Shown here: piece after piece, positions 1 through 4,942 of the stretch
Layout of the letters: each line of letters starts with the position of its first letter
Numbering within the stretch: position 1 is the stretch's first letter
Assembly (NCBI GenBank): GCA_946480655.1
Contig: CAMLKN010000175.1
Location: 1 to 5,376, forward strand
DNA from: an uncultured Devosia sp.
GTDB taxonomy: Bacteria; Pseudomonadota; Alphaproteobacteria; Rhizobiales; Devosiaceae
Direction: 5' to 3'
DNA: 5,376 bases
The notes under the pieces: generated by a model
Databases searched by the model: none
What the model was told of the DNA's origin: nothing
What the model saw: the letters and a program-made list of their open reading frames with translations, nothing else
Made by a program: the position numbers and the translations under genes

Positions 1-101
1 AGGCCCGAGCCATCCGGCACGTCGAGCCTCGAGGCATTTTCATCCACGAGGTAGTCGACCTTGGCAACCTGGGGGGAATGCACTTCCTTGGGTTCGGCCA
101 T
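1..101 (-). CDS. 5' part of an unrecognised gene, cut by the left window edge
   Basis: Reading leftwards from the ATG at 101-99, an open frame gives MAEPKEVHSPQVAKVDYLVD and continues without a stop to the edge, 33 complete codons in all. The start is supported by a TGATG overlap with the stop codon of the upstream 85-residue gene and by an AAGGGAG ribosome binding site at 115-109, six to seven bases before the ATG. The visible part is hydrophilic and acidic, with no signal peptide or membrane segment, so a soluble cytoplasmic protein is likely. I do not recognise the family. The overlap implies translational coupling with the preceding small gene and probably a shared task. Confidence 0.6.
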   Translation of the reverse strand, partial: MAEPKEVHSPQVAKVDYLVDENASRLDVPDGSG

Positions 102-358
102 CAGAAGTCTCCCTTGAGAACGGTGTCCGTTCCAATGCCCCTTTGGACGCCCTCGCGGACCTCCGCTATGGCCAGATCAATCTCCTCGGGCTCGAAGGCG
201 ACGGGGTCGCCCTCTATCTGGGCGCCGGTTGCCTCTGCCTTGAGCTGATTGAGCAGGTCGATTTTCTCACGCGCCGTGAACAGGGTGTGGTGCGCAATCT
301 GCATCGGGTTGAGCTGATCCTTCCCGCCCATGCGCTGCTTGAGAGTATCGAAGACCAT
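101..358 (-). CDS. Small conserved-looking hypothetical protein, 85 aa
   Basis: This frame encodes MVFDTLKQRMGGKDQLNPMQ and onward to a C-terminus ending in VLKGDF. I chose the ATG at 358-356 because a GGAGGA ribosome binding site lies at 368-363, four bases upstream; the frame stays open upstream to 523, but that stretch is arginine-rich and would reach into the leader of the divergent PRC-barrel gene. The protein is soluble and probably mostly helical: a segment near residues 20-45 (HHTLFTAREKIDLLNQLKAE) is followed by an acidic stretch near 50-70 (FEPEEIDLAIAEVREG). It has no cysteine, signal peptide or membrane segment. The next gene starts inside its stop codon. I do not recognise the family and assign no function. 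Regulation may involve a stress promoter at 508-483 and a hairpin over the ribosome binding site. Confidence 0.65.
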   Translation of the reverse strand: MVFDTLKQRMGGKDQLNPMQIAHHTLFTAREKIDLLNQLKAEATGAQIEGDPVAFEPEEIDLAIAEVREGVQRGIGTDTVLKGDF

Positions 359-362
359 CGTG

Positions 363-390
363 TCCTCCGTGAATATGTGTCCACGGAGGA
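363..390 (-). promoter_or_regulatory. 9-bp hairpin that sequesters the ribosome binding site of the 85-aa gene
   Basis: On the minus strand the arm TCCTCCGTG (390-382) is followed by a 10-base spacer (GACACATATT) and its exact complement CACGGAGGA (371-363). The second arm contains the whole GGAGGA Shine-Dalgarno of the gene that starts at 358. In RNA this is a perfect 9-bp stem with a 10-nt loop that would hide the ribosome binding site. The pairing is read directly from the sequence; a role as thermosensor, protein-binding site or other translational switch is inference. A DNA operator for a dimeric regulator is the main alternative. Confidence 0.5.
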
Positions 391-482
391 ACGCCTGCGC
401 TGAAAAATCGATGCATTCCGCGTCCGGGCGTAAGATCACCGGAAGGCGACCGACGTTCCCGATCACATTTCTCCCTCGGGCG

Positions 483-508
483 AAACCGCCGCGCCGTCTC
501 TGCGTTCC
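483..508 (-). promoter_or_regulatory. Possible EcfG-type general stress promoter for the leftward genes
   Basis: The minus strand carries GGAAC (508-504), a 17-base spacer and GTTT (486-483), with a G just before the GTTT. Alphaproteobacterial EcfG (general stress) promoters have the form GGAAC-N16/17-cGTT, so the elements and spacing fit apart from G instead of C before GTT. Transcription would start near 475 and leave a leader of about 115 nt before the ATG at 358, which includes the hairpin over the ribosome binding site. The motif is short and could occur by chance in GC-rich DNA. Confidence 0.35.
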
Positions 509-537
509 CCCGGCACAACCCAAGCAAGGAGGACCAC

Positions 538-927
538 ATGGCCTATGATGACAAGCGTGTCGCCACCGCGGACGTCAAGGAAACCCACGACCTCATCGCT
601 TCCGACAAGGTGGAAGGCACCAAGGTCTTCGACCCCAATGGCGAGCATATCGGCTCGATCGAACGCATCCTGGTCGAAAAGCGCGGCGGCAAGGTATCCT
701 ATGCCGTCCTGAGCTTTGGAGGCTTCCTGGGCATCGGCCACGACCACTATCCGCTGCCCTGGTCCAAGCTCGACTATGATGAAAACCTTGGCGGGTATCG
801 CGTCGATATCACCAAGGACCAGCTCGAAGGCGCCCCGCGCTATGACGAGACCGACGACAACTTCTGGACGGCCGAAAACGGCCGCCGCGTCTACGACTAT
901 TATGGCGTGACGCCCTACTGGATCTGA
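538..927 (+). CDS. PRC-barrel domain protein, 129 aa
   Basis: This is a small soluble protein with one PRC-barrel domain at about residues 17-95. Diagnostic features are the strand and turn KVFDPNGEHIGSIERILVEK (residues 29-48), then KVSYAVLSFGGFLGIGHDHY (52-71), the PLPWSKLDYDENLGGYRVDI segment (72-91) and a final TKDQLEGAP helix. The tail (101-129) is rich in acidic and aromatic residues and ends VYDYYGVTPYWI, typical of alphaproteobacterial stand-alone PRC-barrel proteins. PRC-barrels resemble the H-subunit domain of the photosynthetic reaction centre and ribosome maturation factor RimM; stand-alone copies are often stress-induced and their function is unclear. The ATG at 538 is preceded by AAGGAGG (526-532) with five bases between. 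A hairpin terminator follows, so the gene is probably its own transcript. Confidence 0.9.
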   Translation: MAYDDKRVATADVKETHDLIASDKVEGTKVFDPNGEHIGSIERILVEKRGGKVSYAVLSFGGFLGIGHDHYPLPWSKLDYDENLGGYRVDITKDQLEGAPRYDETDDNFWTAENGRRVYDYYGVTPYWI

Positions 928-964
928 TCCGGTTCAAGCCATTTTCAATGACGTAATCATTGCC

Positions 965-998
965 GGCCGGCGCCCTTCGGGTGCCGGTCAATATTTTG
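965..998 (+). terminator. Probable intrinsic terminator after the PRC-barrel gene
   Basis: CCGGCGCC (967-974) pairs with GGTGCCGG (980-987) through eight pairs including one G-U, around the loop CTTCG. Two more pairs are possible outside (965-966 with 988-989). The T-rich stretch after it, TCAATATTTTG, is imperfect, so termination may be incomplete. It lies 37 nt after the PRC-barrel stop and before the candidate bufA1 promoter, and so separates the two transcription units. Confidence 0.6.
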
Positions 999-1036
999 TC
1001 CTTGCCATCACGAACCCGTGAACGGTAGCGACCGGC

Positions 1037-1061
1037 GTAACCAAACCGACGCCTTGGCGAA
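1037..1061 (+). promoter_or_regulatory. Candidate SigF-like ECF promoter of the buf operon
   Basis: GTAACC (1037-1042) and CGAA (1058-1061) are separated by 15 bases. From memory, promoters controlled by the ECF factor SigF of Caulobacter, which governs its bufferin genes with the anti-sigma NrsF, have GTAACC as -35 and CGAA as -10, about 16 bases apart. The match in both elements directly in front of a DUF2282 gene is unlikely to be coincidence, although the spacer may be one base short. A start near 1068 would give a leader of about 40 nt. No sigF or nrsF gene lies in the window. Confidence 0.5.
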
Positions 1062-1073
1062 TGTCCTGCTGTT

Positions 1074-1090
1074 GGAACCACAAGCGTTCC
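1074..1090 (+). repeat. Short inverted repeat in the bufA1 leader
   Basis: GGAAC (1074-1078) and GTTCC (1086-1090) are exact complements separated by seven bases. They lie between the candidate promoter and the bufA1 ribosome binding site (AGAGGAG, 1096-1102). They could form a weak 5-bp leader hairpin near the 5' end of the mRNA, or an operator. The repeat is short and could be chance. Confidence 0.25.
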
Positions 1091-1108
1091 TGAACAGAGG
1101 AGAATTCA

Positions 1109-1417
1109 ATGAACCGCCTGTCCACCTTCGCCCTTGCCGCCTCGCTCACCGCCGCCCTGGCCGGCTCTGCCGCGGCTCAGGATGCCATGTCCACCGACGC
1201 CATGGGCGCCACCGAGAAGTGCTATGGCGTTGCGCTTGCCGGCGCCAATGACTGCGCGGCCGGTCCCGGCACGACCTGCGCCGGCACCTCGACCATCGAC
1301 TACCAGGGCAATGCCTGGAAGGCCGTCCCCGCCGGCACCTGCACCACCATGATGCTCGAAGGCGACCGCATGGGTTCGCTTGAGCCCCTCGACCGCGACC
1401 TTCCCATGGCGAGCTGA
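1109..1417 (+). CDS. bufA1: Bufferin precursor BufA1 (DUF2282 family), 102 aa
   Basis: Precursor of a bufferin, a ribosomally made and post-translationally modified metallophore that binds copper in the periplasm. Residues 1-23 form a Sec signal peptide (basic MNR start, hydrophobic core, likely cleavage after AAA before QDA). The mature part has the DUF2282 signature with four cysteines: EKCYG (C38), NDCAAG (C49), TTCAGTS (C57) and PAGTC (C78), followed by the usual GSLEP near residue 89. In characterised members, as I recall, the two inner cysteines become thiooxazoles made by an MNIO enzyme and the outer two form a disulfide, which would be C49/C57 and C38/C78 here. The start is fixed by AGAGGAG six bases upstream and by the signal peptide. 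It is first in an operon with its modification enzymes. Metal specificity cannot be read from the sequence; copper is inferred from relatives. Confidence 0.92.
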   Translation: MNRLSTFALAASLTAALAGSAAAQDAMSTDAMGATEKCYGVALAGANDCAAGPGTTCAGTSTIDYQGNAWKAVPAGTCTTMMLEGDRMGSLEPLDRDLPMAS

Positions 1418-1426
1418 TCGCCAGAT

Positions 1427-1466
1427 CGGGAGGCTCAAGGGCCTCCCGCATACGTTCCAAGGGAGG
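1427..1466 (+). promoter_or_regulatory. Hairpin in the bufA1-bufB gap with a competing fold over the bufB ribosome binding site
   Basis: CGGGAGGC (1427-1434) and GCCTCCCG (1441-1448) form a perfect 8-bp stem with loop TCAAGG, starting 9 nt after the bufA1 stop. No T tract follows, so it is a poor full terminator; it may protect the 3' end of the bufA1 message or attenuate read-through. The bufB ribosome binding site AAGGGAGG (1459-1466) repeats the GGGAGG of the left arm, so the central CCTCCC (1442-1447) can pair either with the left arm or with the ribosome binding site. The first fold frees bufB translation and the second blocks it. Pairings are seen; function is inferred. Confidence 0.55.
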
Positions 1467-1471
1467 TTTCG

Positions 1472-2329
1472 ATGTCGTTTCACGCGCTGCCCGCCCGTCC
1501 GGGCCTGGGCCTCAAGCCGCAGCACTATGCGCAAATCCTTGCCGAAAAGCCCGACCTGGGCTTCTTCGAAGTGCATGCCGAAAACTACATGGGCGAGGGC
1601 GGCCCGCCCCACCGCTACCTCTCGGCCATCTGCGAAGCCTACCCGCTCTCCCTTCATGGCGTGGGCCTCTCCATCGGCGGAGAAGGGCCGCTCGACCGGG
1701 ACCACCTCCGGCGGCTCCGCACCCTGGTCGACCGTTATCGACCAGCCTCCTTTTCCGAACACCTGGCCTGGTCCAGTCACGACGAGGGCTATCTCAACGA
1801 CCTCCTGCCGCTGCCCTATACGCCCGCGACCCTCGACCGCGTGGCCGAGCATGTCGACCAGGTGCAGCAGGTCCTGGGACGGCGCATGCTGCTCGAAAAT
1901 CCGTCCACCTATGTGCTGTTCGAAGAGAGCAGCATCGACGAGGTCGATTTCCTCGACGCCATCGCCACCCGCACCGGCTGCGGCCTATTGCTCGACGTCA
2001 ACAATGTCATGGTCTCGGCCGTCAATCACCGGCTCGATCCGCACGCCTATATCGATCGCTTCCCCGTTCACCGCGTAGGTGAAATCCATCTCGCCGGTTA
2101 TGACGAAACCACCGACGAGGCGGGGGAACGCCTGCTGATCGACGCGCATGGCAGCCGGGTTCGCCCCGATGTCTTCGACCTTTACGGCCACACCATTGCC
2201 CGCACGGGGCCGCTGCCGACACTGATCGAGTGGGACAACAACGTTCCAGAATTCGACGTGCTGATGGATGAAGTGCGGCTGGTCGATGCCGTGCTCGACG
2301 CCGCTACCCCGCGAAAGCTGGCCTCATGA
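1472..2329 (+). CDS. bufB: MNIO-family (DUF692) bufferin-modifying enzyme BufB, 285 aa
   Basis: Multinuclear non-heme iron-dependent oxidative enzyme with a TIM-barrel fold, expected to modify BufA1 cysteines (to thiooxazoles in known bufferins) in the cytoplasm. Family motifs appear in order: GLGLKPQHY (11-19), [11 protein letters not shown] (31-41), [10 protein letters not shown] (61-70), SEHLAWS (95-101), LENPSTY (141-147), [15 protein letters not shown] (172-186), EIHLAGY (204-210), IDAHG (223-227) and [17 protein letters not shown] (251-267). H62, E97, E142, D175, H206, D224, H226 and E253 are in the conserved positions expected for iron ligands or nearby active-site residues; I cannot assign each without an alignment. 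Length is normal for the family. The ATG at 1472 has AAGGGAGG five bases upstream. Its stop overlaps the bufC start (ATGA). Related enzymes are MbnB, TglH and HvfB; the DUF2282 substrate next to it makes BufB the right assignment. Confidence 0.93.
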   Translation: MSFHALPARPGLGLKPQHYAQILAEKPDLGFFEVHAENYMGEGGPPHRYLSAICEAYPLSLHGVGLSIGGEGPLDRDHLRRLRTLVDRYRPASFSEHLAWSSHDEGYLNDLLPLPYTPATLDRVAEHVDQVQQVLGRRMLLENPSTYVLFEESSIDEVDFLDAIATRTGCGLLLDVNNVMVSAVNHRLDPHAYIDRFPVHRVGEIHLAGYDETTDEAGERLLIDAHGSRVRPDVFDLYGHTIARTGPLPTLIEWDNNVPEFDVLMDEVRLVDAVLDAATPRKLAS

Positions 2330-3093
2330 CCGGCCAGGACCAGTTCACCGCCGCCCTGATCGACCCGAGCCGGCCCGTGCCGCCCGGGCTGGTCTCGCCC
2401 CGTGGCCTGCCTGACGCGAAGCGCTTCGCCGTCTATCGGAACAATGTGCATGTCAGCCTTGTGGGCGCCCTGGCCGCGCGCTTTCCGGTCACCAGGCAGG
2501 TGGTGGGCGAGGAGTTCTTCTCCGGCATGGCCCGCCTCTATGTCGGTGAGCACAAGCCGAAAACGCCGGTGCTCCTGCACTATGGCGAGAGCTTCCCCGA
2601 CTTCATCGCCGGCTTCCCGCCAGCCGCTGGCATTCCTTATCTGGGCGATCTGGCGCGACTGGAAGCGGCCTGGACTCAAAGCTACAACGCGGCAGAAGCC
2701 ACGACACTGACGCCGTCCGCATTGGGTCGGATCGCTCCCGAACGCCTCGGCGATCTACCCCTCAAGGTAGCGCCTTCCACGCGCCTTGTGTCGTCGCCTT
2801 GGCCCATTGGCTCCATCTGGTCGGCACATCAACACTCGCCCTTTGTCGTGCCCGTGCAAAGCGGCGCCGAAGCCGTCTTGCTGACGCGGCCCGATGCCGA
2901 AGTCCGGCTGACCATTGTCCCGCCCGAAGCTGCTGCGTTTCTCGCCGCGTTGGCGGCCACGTCGACGCTAGGGGCTGCCGTCGAGGCGGTCCTGTCCAGC
3001 TTCCCCCTATTTGATCCCGGCGCGACCCTGATCGGTCTGGCCGGTCTTGGCGCCTTCGCCAGCCCGCATCACGAGGCCCACCATGCATCCTGA
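2326..3093 (+). CDS. bufC: DUF2063-family partner protein BufC, 255 aa
   Basis: Partner of the MNIO enzyme, thought to help recognise or deliver the precursor. The N-terminal HvfC/BufC domain (DUF2063) is clear: [20 protein letters not shown] (33-52), [13 protein letters not shown] (53-65), a region around [14 protein letters not shown] (81-94) and [13 protein letters not shown] (104-116). A less conserved C-terminal domain (about 130-245) contains a [13 protein letters not shown] stretch (158-170) usual in this family. It has no signal peptide or membrane segment, so it is cytoplasmic. The ATG overlaps the bufB stop by four bases, which implies translational coupling and near-equal amounts of BufB and BufC. 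The protein ends in a short histidine-rich tail, [10 protein letters not shown], whose codons also hold the ribosome binding site and start of the next gene. Confidence 0.9.
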   Translation: MTGQDQFTAALIDPSRPVPPGLVSPRGLPDAKRFAVYRNNVHVSLVGALAARFPVTRQVVGEEFFSGMARLYVGEHKPKTPVLLHYGESFPDFIAGFPPAAGIPYLGDLARLEAAWTQSYNAAEATTLTPSALGRIAPERLGDLPLKVAPSTRLVSSPWPIGSIWSAHQHSPFVVPVQSGAEAVLLTRPDAEVRLTIVPPEAAAFLAALAATSTLGAAVEAVLSSFPLFDPGATLIGLAGLGAFASPHHEAHHAS

Positions 3094-3577
3094 ACAGCTT
3101 GTCACTCGCGCCAACCGTCTCCTTGCGGCGGTTCCTGCTGCGCTGCCGCTCCTTCTGCTGCGCCTAGCCATCGCCATTCCCTTCTGGCGGTCGGGTCTCA
3201 CCAAATGGGATGGCTTTCTGAGCCTCTCGTCAGGGGCACGCTACCTTTTCACCGAAGAGTTCCGCCTGCACATTTTCGGGCAGGCCCTCGCCTATCCCGC
3301 GCCGCTGACCATGGCCTTCCTCGCCGGCCTGGGCGAAGTGGTCCTGCCGGTGCTGCTGGTGCTGGGCCTGGGCACGCGCTTTGCTGCACTGGGCATCCTG
3401 GCCATGACCGTCATCATCCAGCTCACCGTTCCCGATGGCCTCGTCAATTTCCACCTGCCATGGTTTGCCATGGCACTGGCGCTGGTCGTCTATGGCGGCG
3501 GCGCGCTGTCTGCCGACCGGTTGATCGGCCTTGCCACGGCCAATCGCCTCAAGGCGTCTGCGCACCCCGCGCATTGA
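3083..3577 (+). CDS. bufD: DoxX-family membrane protein of the bufferin operon (BufD), 164 aa
   Basis: DoxX-family inner-membrane protein with four probable membrane helices at about residues 14-34, 76-95, 100-117 and 126-142. Family marks include LRLAIAIPFWRSGLTKW (27-42) in and after the first helix and AGLGEVVLPVLLVLGLGTR (81-99). DoxX proteins are common last genes in MNIO operons; their role there is not settled, with redox chemistry, quinone-linked electron transfer or support of export proposed. I chose the ATG at 3083 because GAGG (3073-3076) lies six bases upstream and MHPEQL is a natural N-terminus; a TTG at 3047 would only add a polar extension. The gene overlaps bufC by 11 bases and is last in the operon. 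Its 3' end overlaps the opposite SMP-30 gene by 29 bases. The symbol follows the Caulobacter naming as I recall it. Confidence 0.87.
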   Translation: MHPEQLVTRANRLLAAVPAALPLLLLRLAIAIPFWRSGLTKWDGFLSLSSGARYLFTEEFRLHIFGQALAYPAPLTMAFLAGLGEVVLPVLLVLGLGTRFAALGILAMTVIIQLTVPDGLVNFHLPWFAMALALVVYGGGALSADRLIGLATANRLKASAHPAH

Positions 3578-4469
3578 CATAGAGCGCATAGAGCGAGGTC
3601 GTTGCCGTGATGAAGAGCCGGTTCCGCCGGGGTCCGCCAAAGGTCAGGTTGGACACCGTCTGCGGCACGCGGATCCTGCCGCAGAGCTTTCCCGTGTCAT
3701 CGAAGACCTGCACGCCATCGGCGGCCGAACACCAGATCCAGCCGTCCGTATCGAGGCGGAAGCCATCGGGAACGCCATTGTCGATGATGGCGAAGGGCCC
3801 CAGGTCGCGTACCCGGTGGCCGTCGCTTTCCACCGCGAAGGCCCGGATATGCCGCGCTGCGTTGGGATCGTGGCTGGCGCCGGAATCGGCCACGTAGAGC
3901 ACGCTCTCGTCGGGCGAGAAGGCGAGGCCATTGGGCTGGACGAAGTCGCCGACCATCAGGCTGATGGCGCCGGTTTCCCCATCGATCCGGTAAACGCCGC
4001 GCACCGGCTGCTCCTGCGGGGCCGCATAGCCTTCATAGTCCGACAGGATGCCGTAGCTGGGATCGGTGAACCAGATCGAGCCATCCGAGCGGACAATCAC
4101 GTCATTGGGGGAATTGAGCTTTCTGCCCTCGAAGCTGTCGGCCAGCACCGTCACCGAGCCGTCCGCCTCCATCCGCGTCACGCTCCGCGTGCCGTGTTGG
4201 CACGAGATGAGGCGCCCCTGCCGGTCGCGCGTATGGCCATTGGCGAAGTTGGACGGCTGCTGGTAGGTCGATATCGAATTGTCCGCCGCCAGGTAGCGCA
4301 GGACGCGCTGGTTCGGGATGTCGGAGAAATAGAGGCAATCATGGTCCGAGAACCAGACCGGCCCCTCGGTCCAGCGGCATCCGGAATGCAGCTCCTCCAG
4401 TCGCGCGCTGCCCAGGACCTTGCGGGCAAAGCGATTGTCGATGATCTCGTAAAGTGCCTCGGCGGCCAT
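3549..4469 (-). CDS. SMP-30/gluconolactonase-family beta-propeller hydrolase, 306 aa
   Basis: Six-bladed beta-propeller of the SMP-30/gluconolactonase/LRE family, which binds a divalent metal and hydrolyses sugar lactones or related esters. The usual metal-site residues are present: E35 in TEGPVWF, N122 in LNSPNDVIV, N180 in QPNGLAFSPDE and D235 in GVPDGFRLD. Other marks are SIWFTDPSYG (131-140), where the substrate-lid region usually follows, and VLYVADSGASHDPN (190-203). Length is normal for the family, and there is no signal peptide, so it is cytoplasmic. The ATG at 4469 is preceded by GGGGAGG (4481-4475), five bases away; the frame is open upstream to 4691 but that stretch has no family similarity. 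The real substrate is unknown: many relatives act on gluconolactone, xylonolactone or other sugar lactones, and no sugar pathway gene is nearby to decide. It is convergent with bufD and probably unrelated to it. Confidence 0.92.
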   Translation of the reverse strand: MAAEALYEIIDNRFARKVLGSARLEELHSGCRWTEGPVWFSDHDCLYFSDIPNQRVLRYLAADNSISTYQQPSNFANGHTRDRQGRLISCQHGTRSVTRMEADGSVTVLADSFEGRKLNSPNDVIVRSDGSIWFTDPSYGILSDYEGYAAPQEQPVRGVYRIDGETGAISLMVGDFVQPNGLAFSPDESVLYVADSGASHDPNAARHIRAFAVESDGHRVRDLGPFAIIDNGVPDGFRLDTDGWIWCSAADGVQVFDDTGKLCGRIRVPQTVSNLTFGGPRRNRLFITATTSLYALYVNARGAQTP

Positions 4470-4741
4470 GCATTCCTCCCCTTTGCGACCAGCATTAGCG
4501 CCGGCGGCGGCACGCGACAAGCCGCGCAACCGGGTCCGGGGATGCCTCCGGGGTGCTGAGACGGACCCTGTTTTCTGGTCGGAACGCCCTCGCTGGAAAC
4601 ACCCGCGGTTGCGCCAATTTTCGCCATGATTGGCCAGATCAAGGCGTTTTGTCACAGTTCCGTGAGCAAGAGGCCACACTTTTCGCCACACAAATAAATT
4701 CGGCGCAAGAACGATTTAGGCGCTGCCCACGGCCATTTGGG

Positions 4742-4753
4742 CTTGCCGGCAAG
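4742..4753. promoter_or_regulatory. Perfect 12-bp palindrome, possible operator
   Basis: CTTGCCGGCAAG is its own reverse complement over all 12 bases and lies in the upstream regions of both flanking genes. A dimeric regulator site is possible. No matching regulator is visible, and it may be chance. Confidence 0.3.
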
Positions 4754-4762
4754 TGCTCCTTG

Positions 4763-4772
4763 GGAAATTTCC
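4763..4772. promoter_or_regulatory. Perfect 10-bp palindrome, possible operator
   Basis: GGAAATTTCC is self-complementary, and its centre is 20 bp (about two helical turns) from the centre of the 12-bp palindrome at 4742-4753. The AT core would bend easily. A regulatory role is inferred only from symmetry and position. Confidence 0.25.
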
Positions 4773-4801
4773 TTAAATCGGCCCCGTTCTCCCTGTCTAT
4801 T

Positions 4802-4819
4802 TTGTAACGTCGTTGTAAC
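4802..4819 (+). promoter_or_regulatory. Tandem TTGTAAC repeat with 11-bp period, possible response-regulator site
   Basis: TTGTAAC occurs at 4802-4808 and again at 4813-4819, exactly 11 bp apart, with GTCG between. OmpR/PhoB-family response regulators bind head-to-tail repeats with this period, so the site may be an activator site for the gene starting at 4943, about 125 bp downstream. I cannot name the regulator. The repeat does not fit the usual PhoB or CtrA consensus. Confidence 0.4.
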
Positions 4820-4901
4820 AAATCCACATCGTCAATCTGTCCTCGAAGCGTTCCTGTATTCCCGAGGATATCCACTTGGACATTCATGCAAATATACCCA
4901 G

Positions 4902-4915
4902 TACCCTTCGGGGTA
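4902..4915 (+). promoter_or_regulatory. UUCG-capped hairpin in the leader of the right-edge membrane protein gene
   Basis: TACCC (4902-4906) pairs with GGGTA (4911-4915) around TTCG. The loop is the very stable C(UUCG)G tetraloop. The hairpin ends 18 nt before the GGAG ribosome binding site (4934-4937), so it does not block it. It may stabilise the 5' leader; no T tract follows, so it is not a terminator. Confidence 0.4.
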
Positions 4916-4942
4916 ATCGGTAGAACTTTGCTCGGAGATAAG

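Larger units (their letters stand above)
4470..4942. other. Divergent intergenic region, 473 bases, with no convincing gene
   Basis: This region separates the leftward SMP-30 gene from the rightward membrane protein and should hold promoters for both. Bases 4480-4600 are GC-rich and contain a TCCGGGG direct repeat (4535-4541, 4547-4553). Bases 4660-4900 are noticeably more AT-rich, as expected for a promoter region. An 84-codon open frame at 4553-4807 has no clear ribosome binding site or recognisable protein features. I could not assign a confident -35/-10 pair on either strand. Separate entries describe two palindromes, a direct repeat and a hairpin. Confidence 0.6.

Noticed and set aside
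359..523. Longer start for the 85-aa protein at 523
   Set aside because: The extension is arginine-rich, would overlap the candidate promoter, and begins at the ribosome binding site region of the divergent PRC-barrel gene. The ATG at 358 has its own strong site.
925..956. TGATCC followed by CGTAA, resembling a RpoE/ChrR-type ECF promoter
   Set aside because: The spacer is 21 bases instead of about 18, and the terminator hairpin follows immediately downstream.
1106..1852. Open frame of 248 codons on the minus strand opposite bufA1 and bufB
   Set aside because: It lies antisense to two clear family members, has a low-complexity glycine/arginine composition, and exists because of high GC content.
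3047..3082. TTG start for BufD twelve codons upstream
   Set aside because: It is a weaker start codon deep inside bufC; the ATG at 3083 has a spaced GAGG and gives the normal DoxX N-terminus.
3579..3596. Tandem CATAGAGCG-like repeat at the start of the convergent region
   Set aside because: It lies in the SMP-30 coding sequence and encodes the repeated residues in ALYALY; no regulatory role is needed.
3531..4559. Open frame of 342 codons on the plus strand opposite the SMP-30 gene
   Set aside because: The minus strand carries a full beta-propeller with all metal ligands, so the plus frame is its shadow.
4626..4642. TTGGCCAGATCAA, an imperfect inverted repeat upstream of the SMP-30 gene
   Set aside because: Only the outer TTG/CAA and a central C/G pair are symmetric, which is too weak to call an operator.
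4470..4691. N-terminal extension of the SMP-30 protein to an ATG at 4691
   Set aside because: The added residues do not resemble the family, and the ATG at 4469 has a strong GGGGAGG ribosome binding site at normal spacing.
4553..4807. 84-codon plus-strand open frame in the divergent intergenic region
   Set aside because: It has no clear ribosome binding site, family features or coding-like composition, and it crosses the candidate regulatory sites.
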